A stretch of DNA of 64,000 nt, from the NCBI RefSeq assembly GCF_008704795.1, contig NZ_CP023690.1, positions 4,412,501 through 4,476,500 of the forward strand, given 5' to 3'. Shown one piece after another: positions 36,113-44,177 of this stretch; the stretch's first letter is position 1; the number at the start of each line of letters is the position of its first letter. Source of the DNA: Streptomyces spectabilis. Its GTDB lineage: Bacteria; Actinomycetota; Actinomycetes; Streptomycetales; Streptomycetaceae. The notes below the pieces were generated by a model that was given only the letters and a program-made list of their open reading frames with translations, made no database searches and had not been told where the DNA came from. A program made the translations under genes and the position numbers.

Positions 36113-36893
36113 AGACGTTGACCCCGGCCAGCCAGCCGCCGTCGATCACGAACGGCTGCCCGGTGATGTACGCCGAGTCCTCCTCGGCGGTGAGGAACAG
36201 CGCGAGCCGCGCCACCTCGTGCGCCTGCCCGACCCGGCCGAGCGGCACGTGCCTGCGGTACAGCGCGTCCAGGCCCCGGGACGCCTTCTCCGCGTCCGCC
36301 TCCGGGTCGAGCTGGGCGGGGTTGCTCATGGCGGTGTCGATGGCGCCGGGGCAGATCGCGTTCACACGGATGCCCCGGGACGCCAGCTCGATCGCGGCGA
36401 CGCGCGTCAGGCCGACGATCGCGTGCTTGGTCGCGCTGTACGCCCCGATGTACGCCATGCCCGTGAGCCCCGCGTACGAGGCGGTGTTCACGATCGTGCC
36501 GCCGCCCGCGTCCCCGATGTGCGGGGCCACCGACTTGATGCCGAGGAACACCCCGGTCTGGTTGACCTGGACGACGCGCTGGAACTCCTCCAGGGGCGTG
36601 TTGACCAGCTCGTTGAAGCGCAGGATGCCCGCGTTGTTGACCAGCCCGTCGACCTTGCCGAAGGCGTGCTCCGTCGCCTCCACGGCGGCCCGCCAGCCGC
36701 CCTCGCTCCCCACGTCCAGGTGGACGTACCGGGCCGCGTCCCCCAGCTCCTTGGCCAGCGCCTCCCCCTGCTCGTCCAGGACGTCCCCGATGACGACCCG
36801 GGCCCCCTCCGCGACGAAGAGCCGCGCCTCCTGCTCCCCCTGGCCGCGCGCCCCACCGGTGACGATGACGACGCGTCCGTCGAGCTTGCCCAT
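36108..36893 (-). CDS. SDR, 3-alpha/20-beta-hydroxysteroid-dehydrogenase-like
   Basis: 261 residues. G-G-A-R-G-Q-G cofactor loop, N-N-A-G, catalytic Ser in N-T-A-S-Y and Y-S-A-T-K, then C-P-G-A-I-D-T and C-terminal Y-I-T-G-Q-P-F-V-I-D-G-G. This is the subfamily that includes bacterial hydroxysteroid dehydrogenases, though specificity cannot be read. It follows the next LLM gene by 11 bases and shares its operon. Confidence 0.9.
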   Translation of the reverse strand: MGKLDGRVVIVTGGARGQGEQEARLFVAEGARVVIGDVLDEQGEALAKELGDAARYVHLDVGSEGGWRAAVEATEHAFGKVDGLVNNAGILRFNELVNTPLEEFQRVVQVNQTGVFLGIKSVAPHIGDAGGGTIVNTASYAGLTGMAYIGAYSATKHAIVGLTRVAAIELASRGIRVNAICPGAIDTAMSNPAQLDPEADAEKASRGLDALYRRHVPLGRVGQAHEVARLALFLTAEEDSAYITGQPFVIDGGWLAGVNVF

Positions 36894-36904
36894 CCGGGTC
36901 CCCT

Positions 36905-37867
36905 TCAGCCGAGCAGCGGCGCGACCTGTGCGCCGAACGCCGCCATCTGGTCGGTGAGTTCACTGCGGCTCCGGCTGCGGAACCGCACCTGGATCTGGTG
37001 CACGCCCATCGCCGCGTACGCGCGCAGCGAGTCGGCGAGGGCGGCCGGCTCGCCGGTGAGGGTGCGCCGCCCGACATGCCAGGACGGCTCGCCCACGTAC
37101 AGGGGCTCGGTGATGGCGCCGACCGTGATCGGCTCCTCGACGCCCGCCCCTTCGCGCAGCCGCGTCAGCTCGGCGATCCGCGCGGGCAGCCGGTCGCGCG
37201 GATCGCCCTGGGGCAGCCAGCCGTCGCCGCGCGTGGCGGCGCGGCGCACGGCGGCCGGGGAGGAGCCGCCGACCCAGATCGGCACCCGCTGTCCGGCGGG
37301 GCGCGGCCGCTGCCCGAGGTCCGCGAAGTCGTAGGCGGGGCCGTGGTGCTCGGGGTACTCCTCCGGGCCGAGAGCGGCCCTGAGCGCGTCCACCGTCTCG
37401 TCGAGCAGCGGCCCGCGCCGGGCGAAGTCCACGCCGAGCGCGGCGAACTCCTCCGGCACGTGGCCCGCGCCGACGCCGAGGATCAGCCGGCCGCCGCTGA
37501 GGTGGTCCAGGGTCGCGTACTGCTTGGCGGTGAGCAGCGGGTGCCGCAGGCCGACCACCGCGACGTGGCTGAGGAGCCGGACGCGCTCGGTGACCGCCGC
37601 GAGGTGGGCGAGCGTGGCCACGGGGTCGTACCAGGTCGTGCCCATCGCGTCGGCGAGCCGCCGCGGGATCGCCACGTGGTCGCAGCACGCCACGTACGCG
37701 AACCCCGCCCGGTCCGCCGCCCGCGCCACCGCCACCAGGTCGGCCGCGCCCGCGCCCGCCTCCCACGCCTCGGCGAACACCACGCTGCGGGCCTGCACCG
37801 GCAGTTGCATGCCATAGACGAGACGGCCCGGAGGAAAGGCTTCCGCACTACCCGGCACCGGTGCCAT
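36905..37867 (-). CDS. LLM-class F420-dependent oxidoreductase
   Basis: 320 residues from ATG 37867 (GGAG five bases upstream). The pattern A-C-C-D-H-V-A-I-P, G-V-G-A-G-H-V-P-E-E-F and W-V-G-G-S-S-P-A-A-V-R-R-A is typical of the F420-dependent branch (Mycobacterium LLM-F420 group). First gene of an operon with the SDR; the operator at 37933 is 66 bases upstream. Confidence 0.9.
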   Translation of the reverse strand: MAPVPGSAEAFPPGRLVYGMQLPVQARSVVFAEAWEAGAGAADLVAVARAADRAGFAYVACCDHVAIPRRLADAMGTTWYDPVATLAHLAAVTERVRLLSHVAVVGLRHPLLTAKQYATLDHLSGGRLILGVGAGHVPEEFAALGVDFARRGPLLDETVDALRAALGPEEYPEHHGPAYDFADLGQRPRPAGQRVPIWVGGSSPAAVRRAATRGDGWLPQGDPRDRLPARIAELTRLREGAGVEEPITVGAITEPLYVGEPSWHVGRRTLTGEPAALADSLRAYAAMGVHQIQVRFRSRSRSELTDQMAAFGAQVAPLLG

Positions 37868-37932
37868 AGGAACTCCATCCCTTGCCCTGATCCGGCGGTA
37901 CGTCATCCCTCTTGCCGCCCCACATGGTCGTA

Positions 37933-37949
37933 CCTGACGCCCCATCAGA
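37933..37949. promoter_or_regulatory. Regulon operator site
   Basis: CCTGACG-CCC-CATCAGA, two mismatches between arms. It lies 66 bases upstream of the LLM start at 37867. Confidence 0.65.
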
Positions 37950-38113
37950 CAAGGCCCGCGAGCGGCACGGGACATCCCGCCCCTGCGAAGCCCCGGCCCC
38001 TCACCGGCGGGGGAAGGTCACTCACGGAGAGATCGCGATTACCCCTGGTTCGCACCGGCTGCCCCGCTAGGCTGGAACGCGCGGAGATCCAGCCAGTGAG
38101 GGACGGAAGGACG

Positions 38114-38662
38114 ATGGCGATGACAGTTCTCGACCGCCTCTGGCGGGACGTGGAAGCGCAGACCAACATCGAGGGCTTTGTCGTCGAGATCATCGACGGA
38201 AAGGTGATCATGACCCCGCAGAGCCCGGCACAGTCGAACACGATCCTCAACGTGGTCATGCAGGCCCACACCATCCTGCAGGGCGCCCCCATCGTCTTCG
38301 ATGTAGGCATCGACTTCCCCGGCGAGACGTCGACAGCTCCCGACATCACCATCCTTGATGAGGACGCCGAGCCCCGCGGCAAGCGCTACATCTGCCAGGA
38401 CGTGATCGCCGCCATCGAGGTCGTCTCCACGGAGTCCGACGACAACGATTACGTCACCAAGGTCGCGAAGTACAGCCGCTTCGGCATCGAGACGTACCTC
38501 ATCCTCGACCCGTTCAAGAAGCTGTGCACGCTGTACGAAGGCTCCGGCGCCACCGGTTACCGCAAGAAGACCGAGTACCCGTACGGGGCTGCCGTCGACC
38601 TGAAGCTCTCCGACGGCCGCAAGTTCACGCTGGACACCAGCGGGTTCCCCGTGGAGGACTGA
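38114..38662 (+). CDS. Uma2-family (DUF820) putative restriction-like endonuclease
   Basis: 182 residues from ATG 38114 (GGAAGG upstream). PD-(D/E)XK nuclease pattern: A-P-D-I-T-I-L near residue 78, I-E-V-V-S near 102, then K-V-A-K-Y and a G-I-x-x-Y-L-I-L-D segment. Uma2 proteins are numerous in Streptomyces and cyanobacteria; activity is unproven. It is the only rightward gene in this block and has no operator, so it is probably unrelated to its neighbours. Confidence 0.88.
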   Translation: MAMTVLDRLWRDVEAQTNIEGFVVEIIDGKVIMTPQSPAQSNTILNVVMQAHTILQGAPIVFDVGIDFPGETSTAPDITILDEDAEPRGKRYICQDVIAAIEVVSTESDDNDYVTKVAKYSRFGIETYLILDPFKKLCTLYEGSGATGYRKKTEYPYGAAVDLKLSDGRKFTLDTSGFPVED

Positions 38663-38671
38663 GCGGCCCCC

Positions 38672-39949
38672 TCAGGCCCCGGGGCCCGGCCACAGCCCGT
38701 CGGGGGTGAGGCCGAGGAGGTCGATGGCGTTGCCGCGCACGATGCGCTCCACGTCCTCCGGGGCCAGCTGCCCCATCTGCGCCTCCCCGACCTCGCGCGA
38801 CTTCGGCCAGGTGGAGTCCGAGTGCGGGTAGTCGGTCTCGTACAGGACGTTCCCGACGCCGATCGCGTCGAGGTTCCGCAGGCCGAAGGCGTCGTCGAAG
38901 AAGCAGCCGTGGACGTGCTCGGCGAACAGCTCGGACGGCGGCCTGCGGACCTTGTCGGCGACGCCGCCCCAGGCGCGGTTCTCCTCCCACACCACGTCCG
39001 CACGCTCCATGATGTAGGGAATCCAGCCGATCTGCCCCTCGGCGTACATGACGCGGAGGCGCGGGAAGCGCTCGAACTTCCCGCTCATCAGCCAGTCGAC
39101 CATCGAGAAGCAACAGTTCGCGAACGTGATGGTGGAGCCGACGGCGGGCGGCGCGTCGGCCGACGTGGAGGGCATCTTGCTGGAGGACCCGATGTGCATG
39201 GCCACGACCGTGCCGGTCTCGTCGCAGGCGGCGAGGAAGGGGTCCCAGTAGTCGGTGTGGATCGACGGAAGCCCCAGGTGCGGGGGTATCTCCGAGAATG
39301 CCACGGCCCGCACGCCGCGGGCGGCGTTGCGCCGCACCTCGGCGGCCGCCAGCTCCGCGTCCCACAGCGGGATCAGGGTGAGCGGTATCAGCCGTCCTTC
39401 GGCCGCGGGCCCGCACCACTCCTCCACCATCCAGTCGTTATACGCGCGCACACAGTGAAGACCCAGGTCACGATCCTTCGCCTCGGTGAACGTCTGGCCG
39501 CAGAAGCGCGGGAAGGTGGGGAAGCACAGACCGGACTGGACGTGGTTGACGTCCATGTCGGCGAGCCGCTCCGGGACGCTGTGGGAGCCGGGGCGCATCT
39601 GCTCGTAGGTGATGACTTCCAGCCGGATCTCGTCACGGGAGTAGCCGACGGCCGTGTCGAGGCGGGTCAGGGGCCGGTGCAGATCCTCGTACACCCACCA
39701 GTCCCCGATGGGGCCTTCCTCCCCTTTCGCGCCCATCACCGGGGCGAACTTACCGCCCAGGAACGACATTTCCCTCAAGGGGGCGCGGACGATGCGCGGA
39801 CCCCGGTCGCGGTACTTCCGCGGCAGCCGGTCCCGCCAGACGTGCGGGGGCTCCACCGTGTGGTCGTCCACCGAGATGATCCGGGGGAACGGGGGCTTGG
39901 TGACGGCGGCGTCCCGGGTGCTCTCCGCAGTGTTCTCCACGGTCTCCAT
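38672..39949 (-). CDS. Amidohydrolase-2-type metal-dependent hydrolase
   Basis: 425 residues from ATG 39949. Amidohydrolase_2 barrel like the ACMS decarboxylase family: I-S-V-D-D-H-T-V-E-P near residue 27 (D-D-H-x-V-E-P instead of the usual D-x-H), M-H-I-G in the middle and E-T-D-Y-P-H-S-D near residue 375. Such enzymes hydrolyse or decarboxylate ring-cleavage products. The operator is 21 bases upstream, so it belongs to the regulon. Confidence 0.88.
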   Translation of the reverse strand: METVENTAESTRDAAVTKPPFPRIISVDDHTVEPPHVWRDRLPRKYRDRGPRIVRAPLREMSFLGGKFAPVMGAKGEEGPIGDWWVYEDLHRPLTRLDTAVGYSRDEIRLEVITYEQMRPGSHSVPERLADMDVNHVQSGLCFPTFPRFCGQTFTEAKDRDLGLHCVRAYNDWMVEEWCGPAAEGRLIPLTLIPLWDAELAAAEVRRNAARGVRAVAFSEIPPHLGLPSIHTDYWDPFLAACDETGTVVAMHIGSSSKMPSTSADAPPAVGSTITFANCCFSMVDWLMSGKFERFPRLRVMYAEGQIGWIPYIMERADVVWEENRAWGGVADKVRRPPSELFAEHVHGCFFDDAFGLRNLDAIGVGNVLYETDYPHSDSTWPKSREVGEAQMGQLAPEDVERIVRGNAIDLLGLTPDGLWPGPGA

Positions 39950-39969
39950 GCCGACCACGGTAGCGCGTA

Positions 39970-39986
39970 TCTGACGATCCGTCAGT
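39970..39986. promoter_or_regulatory. Regulon operator site
   Basis: TCTGACG-ATC-CGTCAGT, one mismatch between arms, 21 bases upstream of the amidohydrolase start, where it would cover the promoter. Confidence 0.78.
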
Positions 39987-40110
39987 TGTCCGAATCCCGT
40001 CACTGGTGCGATGACCCTGTGAGAGCCGTCTCGCACGGCTGACGCATTCGCCCTCGACAAGGCAAACTGTGCACCGCAACACGTCGTACGGGCAGGGCAG
40101 GCCCGTATCA

Positions 40111-40157
40111 GGCACAGCAGGCACGAACCGGGCACAGCCGGGCACAGTTGGGCGTAT
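40111..40157 (+). repeat. Helically phased GGCACAG repeats upstream of afsR
   Basis: GGCACAG-type heptamers begin at 40111, 40120, 40131, 40141 and 40151 (the second and last diverged), with spacings of 9, 11, 10 and 10 bases. They end about 50 bases before the afsR start. The spacing resembles sites for regulators that bind one face of the helix. Confidence 0.5.
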
Positions 40158-40204
40158 TTGATCAGACATAGGCAACTGCGTGCGGCAGGGCAGCAGGGGG
40201 AGCG

Positions 40205-43200
40205 ATGGACGGTCTACCGCGGGTTCCGGAGCAGCGGCGTCCGGCGGCGGGAAGCGCTTCGCTTGGCGCGGGCCAGGAGCCGGACCCCGGCACGGGCCCG
40301 GCCGGGCCCCCACCTGCCACGCCCCACGGGCCCACCCCTGCCCCGGGCCGCCCCACGCGCGGCGGCCGAGGCAAGAAGGGCCTGGCCGCGGGGCCTCTCG
40401 CCGCCGGCGCGGTGGACAACGCGGGTGCGGCTGGTGCCTCTGGCACGGCAGGTGCGGTAGGTGCCTCAGGCGCGGCGGGTACCGCGGGCGCGGCGGGTGC
40501 AGCAGGTGCCGCAGGCGCGGTAGGCACCGCGGGTGTTGCGGGCACCGCGGGCCCGACGGGTGCCGCAGGCACGGCAGGTGCCGCAGGCACGGCAAGCGCA
40601 GCGGTCTCGGCGGGTGCCGCGGGTGCCGCAGGCACAGCGGGGGCCGCAGGCACAGCGGGGGCCGCGGGCGCGGTGGGCTCGGGCGGGGGTGGGGTTCAGC
40701 CAACCGCACGGTTCAGCGTGCTGGGGCCCGTCCGGGCCTGGCTCGGCGACGAGTCGCTGTCCACCGGGTCCCCGCAGCAGCGCGCGCTGCTCGCCGCCCT
40801 GCTCCTGCGCGACGGCCGCACGGCCACCGCCTCCGAACTCATCGACGCCATCTGGGGCGAGGAGCCCCCGTCCCAGGCCCTCGCCGCGATCCGCACCTAC
40901 GCGTCCCGGCTGCGCAAGGTGCTCCCGACCGGCGCCCTGGTCAGCGAGTCCGGCGGCTACGCCGTGCGCGCCGCCGACGGCGCGCTCGACCTCGCCGAGG
41001 CCGAGACCCTGTGGACCGCCGCCGAACGGGCCCGCGCCCAGGGCGACCTGTGCCAGGCCCGCGCCCTCGTCAACCAGGCCCTGTCCCTGTGGGACGGCGA
41101 GCCCCTCGCGAACGTCCCCGGACCGTACGCCGACGCCCAGCGCACCCGCCTGGAGGAGTGGCGCCTGCAACTGGTCGAGGCCCGCCTCGACATGGACCTC
41201 GAACAGGGCTGCCACGCCGAGTCCGTCTCCGAACTCACCGCCCTCACCGCCGCGCACCCGCTGCGCGAGCGCCTGCGCGAACTCCTGATGCTGGCCCTCT
41301 ACCGCTCCGGACGCCAGGCCGAGGCCCTCGCCGTCTACGCCGACACCCGCCGCCTGCTCGCCGACGAGCTCGGCGTCGACCCGCGCCCCGGCCTCCAGGA
41401 GCTCCAGCAGCGCATCCTCCAGGCCGACCCGGCCCTCGCCGAGCCCTCGGCCCCCGCCGCCGAGCCGTCCGCCGGGGTGATCCGGCCCGCGCAACTGCCC
41501 GCCACCGTGCAGGACTTCACCGGCCGCGTCTCCTTCGTCAAGGAGCTGAGCGACATCCTCTCCACGGCCGAGGGCCGCGTCATGGCCGTCTCGGCCCTCG
41601 CGGGCATCGGCGGCGTCGGCAAGACCACCCTCGCCGTGCACGTCGCGCACGCCGCGCGCCCGCACTTCCCCGACGGCCAGCTGTACGTCGACCTCCAGGG
41701 CGCGGGCCCCAGAGTCGCCGAGCCCGAGACGGTCCTCGGCGCCTTCCTGCGCGCCCTCGGCACAGCCGACCCCGACATCCCGGACACCCTGGAGGAGCGG
41801 GCCGCCCTGTTCCGCTCCGTCCTGGACGGCCGCCGCGTCCTCGTCCTGCTCGACAACGCCCGCGACGCCGCCCAGGTCCGGCCCCTCCTGCCCGGCACGG
41901 AGGGCTGCGCCGCCCTGGTCACGTCCCGCACCCGCATGGTGGACCTGGCCGGGGCCCACCTCGTCGACCTGGACGTGATGTCCCCCGACGAGGCACTCCA
42001 GCTCTTCACGAAGATCGTCGGCGAGGAGCGGGTCGCCTCCGAGCGGGAGGCGGCCCTCGACGTGGTCGCCGCCTGCGGCTTCCTGCCCCTGGCCATCCGC
42101 ATCGCGGCCTCACGGCTCGCGGCCCGCCGCACCTGGACCGTCTCCACCCTGGCCGCGAAGCTGGCCGACGAGCGCCGCCGCCTCGACGAGCTCCAGGCGG
42201 GCGACCTCGCCGTCGAGGCCACCTTCGAACTCGGCTACGGCCAGCTGGAGCCCGTCCAGGCCCGCGCCTTCCGCCTCCTGGGCCTCGCCGACGGCCCCGA
42301 CATCTCCCTCACCGCCGCCGCCGCGATGCTCGACCTCCCGCCGGAGGACGCCGAGGACCTCCTGGAGTCCCTGGTCGACACCTCCCTCCTGGAGTCCGCC
42401 GCCCCCGGCCGCTACCGCTACCACGACCTCCTCCGCCTCTACGCCCGCGCCTGCGCCGAACGCGACGAGCTCCCGCCCAGCGAACGCGAGGCCGCGCTCT
42501 CCCGCCTCCTGGACTTCTACCTGGCCTCGGCAGCCCGGGTGTACGCGATCGAACGTCCCGGTGACCGGACAGTTGATCACCTGGAGTCCGTCGACCACCC
42601 CGTACGCGGCTTCGCGGAAGACGACAAGGCCCTCGACTGGCTGCACGCGGAGGCGGCCTGCATCCTGGCCTGCGTACAGCAGTCCCTGGGGCACGCCGGG
42701 CTGCGGCGCGCGGTGGACCTGCTGCTCGCGGCCAAGGACCTGGTGGAGTCGGGGGCGAGTTCGCACCGCTTCGAGCTGGTGACCCGGGCGGCCTGCGACG
42801 CCGCCCACCGGGCCGAGGACGCCCATGCCGAGGGCCGGGCCCGCGTGACCCTCGGCCAAGTACTCAACAAGCTCGGCTCCTTCGAGCAGGCTGCCGTGGA
42901 ACTGCAGCGCGTCGCGGACCACGCCGAGACCACCGAGGACCCCTGGACGCGGGGCAACGCGGCGAACGAGCTGGCCATCGCCGTGGGCTGCATGAACCAG
43001 CACTCCGGCAGCGAGCCGCACGTGCTCAAGACCATCGAGACGCACGTCCTGCGCGCCATCGAGGCCTTCCGGCTCGACGGCAACCGCCACAGCGAGGCGA
43101 GCGCCCTGTGCAACTGGTCCCGCGTCCTCGCGATGATGGGGCGCACCGACCAGTCCATCGACCTCGCCCGCCAGGGCGTGGAACTCTACGACGAACTCGG

Positions 43201-43612
43201 GCTCAGCTTCCGGGTCGCCAACGCCCGCTACGCGCTGGGGATCAGCCTCAGCCAGGCCGGCCGTCACGCGGAGGCGCTCGCCCAGCTCACCGAGGCCCAC
43301 CGGGTCTTCGCGGAGAACCGCCAGCGGCTGTGGGAGGGCACCGCGCACTACCGCATCGCCCAGACCCACCTGGCGGCGCGCCGCCCGGCACAGGCCGCGA
43401 AACACGCCGAGCAGGCCCTCGCCACCGGCTGCGTCGGCGGCGACTGGATGCGCGCCAACGTCCTCACCGTGCTCGGCAGGGCGCTCGACACCCTCGGGCA
43501 GATCGACCGCGCCCGGGCCTGCTGGAGCAAGGCCCTGGCCCTGCACGAGCAGACCGGGGCGCCGGAGGCGGACGAGGTGCGCGTCCTGCTGCGTCCGGTC
43601 GCGGCCGCGTAG
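40205..43612 (+). CDS. afsR: AfsR, SARP-type global regulator of secondary metabolism
   Basis: 1135 residues from ATG 40205. After M-D-G-L-P-R-V-P-E-Q-R-R-P, an insertion of Gly/Ala repeats (about 74-163) precedes the SARP DNA-binding winged helix and BTAD (about 170-430). An NB-ARC ATPase follows, with Walker A G-I-G-G-V-G-K-T-T near 467, L-V-L-L-D-N and G-F-L-P-L-A. C-terminal TPRs begin near 850. AfsR, phosphorylated by AfsK, activates afsS and so antibiotic production. The ortholog I remember from S. coelicolor is about 993 residues, the difference being mostly the insertion. afsS follows 203 bases later. Confidence 0.95.
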   Translation: MDGLPRVPEQRRPAAGSASLGAGQEPDPGTGPAGPPPATPHGPTPAPGRPTRGGRGKKGLAAGPLAAGAVDNAGAAGASGTAGAVGASGAAGTAGAAGAAGAAGAVGTAGVAGTAGPTGAAGTAGAAGTASAAVSAGAAGAAGTAGAAGTAGAAGAVGSGGGGVQPTARFSVLGPVRAWLGDESLSTGSPQQRALLAALLLRDGRTATASELIDAIWGEEPPSQALAAIRTYASRLRKVLPTGALVSESGGYAVRAADGALDLAEAETLWTAAERARAQGDLCQARALVNQALSLWDGEPLANVPGPYADAQRTRLEEWRLQLVEARLDMDLEQGCHAESVSELTALTAAHPLRERLRELLMLALYRSGRQAEALAVYADTRRLLADELGVDPRPGLQELQQRILQADPALAEPSAPAAEPSAGVIRPAQLPATVQDFTGRVSFVKELSDILSTAEGRVMAVSALAGIGGVGKTTLAVHVAHAARPHFPDGQLYVDLQGAGPRVAEPETVLGAFLRALGTADPDIPDTLEERAALFRSVLDGRRVLVLLDNARDAAQVRPLLPGTEGCAALVTSRTRMVDLAGAHLVDLDVMSPDEALQLFTKIVGEERVASEREAALDVVAACGFLPLAIRIAASRLAARRTWTVSTLAAKLADERRRLDELQAGDLAVEATFELGYGQLEPVQARAFRLLGLADGPDISLTAAAAMLDLPPEDAEDLLESLVDTSLLESAAPGRYRYHDLLRLYARACAERDELPPSEREAALSRLLDFYLASAARVYAIERPGDRTVDHLESVDHPVRGFAEDDKALDWLHAEAACILACVQQSLGHAGLRRAVDLLLAAKDLVESGASSHRFELVTRAACDAAHRAEDAHAEGRARVTLGQVLNKLGSFEQAAVELQRVADHAETTEDPWTRGNAANELAIAVGCMNQHSGSEPHVLKTIETHVLRAIEAFRLDGNRHSEASALCNWSRVLAMMGRTDQSIDLARQGVELYDELGLSFRVANARYALGISLSQAGRHAEALAQLTEAHRVFAENRQRLWEGTAHYRIAQTHLAARRPAQAAKHAEQALATGCVGGDWMRANVLTVLGRALDTLGQIDRARACWSKALALHEQTGAPEADEVRVLLRPVAAA
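40424..40693 (+). repeat. GCGGGYGCC-like triplet repeats encoding a collagen-like Gly/Ala tract in afsR
   Basis: About 270 bases of 9-18 bp imperfect tandem repeats encode G-A-A/G-T-A/G-A-V triplets (Gly every third residue, interrupted twice). The tract joins the short conserved N-terminus to the DNA-binding domain. Confidence 0.85.
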
Positions 43613-43627
43613 GGCCTTCTTCGAGCA

Positions 43628-43669
43628 CGTTCATCGAACGTTTATGACGGGCTGCCACTCTCTTATTAC
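43628..43669 (+). promoter_or_regulatory. afsS promoter with AfsR/PhoP-type direct repeat
   Basis: Heptamers CGTTCAT (43628) and CGTTTAT (43639) form an 11-bp-period direct repeat, the spacing SARPs recognise. The second overlaps a -35-like TTTATG (43641); TATTAC at 43664 is a -10 candidate with 17-base spacing. AfsR binds over the -35 region of afsS in S. coelicolor, and PhoP competes at an overlapping 11-bp repeat. Transcription start is inferred. Confidence 0.75.
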
Positions 43670-43734
43670 AACGATCCGTCGCGTCGGGGGGCAGACGGGT
43701 CGCGTGGGCCCCACAGCTATCGTGAGCGGCCCTG

Positions 43735-43780
43735 GACCGCCCGCTCGGCGACCCTCGGGGGAGTTGCCGAGCGGGCGGTC
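43735..43780 (+). terminator. Perfect 15-bp hairpin in the afsS leader
   Basis: Arms GACCGCCCGCTCGGC and GCCGAGCGGGCGGTC are exact complements around a 16-base loop. It lies about 60 bases after the predicted afsS promoter and 35 bases before the afsS ATG. It could end afsR transcription, attenuate afsS, or stabilise its mRNA. Confidence 0.7.
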
Positions 43781-43815
43781 TAGTCCCGGAGCCCCGCACC
43801 AAGCTGGAGTCACGC

Positions 43816-43995
43816 ATGAGCGACAACAAGAAGAAGAAAGTCCTCAAGCCCATGGGGGACGGGCACATGCCCGCACCGCCTGAGGACGGACCGATAGTCC
43901 CGACCGGCGATGGTCACATGCCCACCCCTCCCAAGGGCGGCGCGACCACGAAGGGTGACGGCCACATGCCGGCGCCGCCGACGAAGGACGCCTGA
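43816..43995 (+). CDS. afsS: AfsS, small pleiotropic activator with GDGHMP repeats
   Basis: 59 residues from ATG 43816 (GGAG upstream). After a Lys-rich start the peptide contains three copies of G-D-G-H-M-P-x-P-P, at residues 14-22, 31-39 and 47-55. AfsS (about 63 residues in S. coelicolor, also AfsR2) carries the same kind of repeat and triggers antibiotic synthesis when AfsR activates it; its molecular partner is unknown. No signal peptide, so cytosolic. The position directly after afsR and the SARP-type promoter support the call. Confidence 0.93.
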   Translation: MSDNKKKKVLKPMGDGHMPAPPEDGPIVPTGDGHMPTPPKGGATTKGDGHMPAPPTKDA

Positions 43996-44107
43996 GACTT
44001 TCATCCTGACGGGGATCGGCCGCGGCGGCGCGGAGGGGGAGCCGCCGCGGCCGAGGCGTATCCGGACCTGCTTGCTTGCGCAGTAACACAGAGGGATTTA
44101 CCGGGAG

Positions 44108-44140
44108 TTGTTCGAACAAAAGCTCCCATATGCGGCTAGA
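44108..44140 (+). promoter_or_regulatory. Promoter with TTGTTCGAACAA palindrome before the second repeat peptide
   Basis: Perfect 12-bp palindrome at 44108-44119, itself flanked by GGGAG and CTCCC, overlaps the expected -35 position; TAGAGT at 44135 is a -10 candidate. No AfsR-type 11-bp repeat is visible, so control differs from afsS. Confidence 0.55.
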
Positions 44141-44177
44141 GTCGTCAGTGAAAGTCTGCCCCCTCCAAGGAGTTGGA

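Noticed and set aside
40424..40693. The Gly/Ala triplet repeats as a CRISPR or mobile repeat
   Set aside because: They are in frame with afsR and encode a continuous collagen-like tract.
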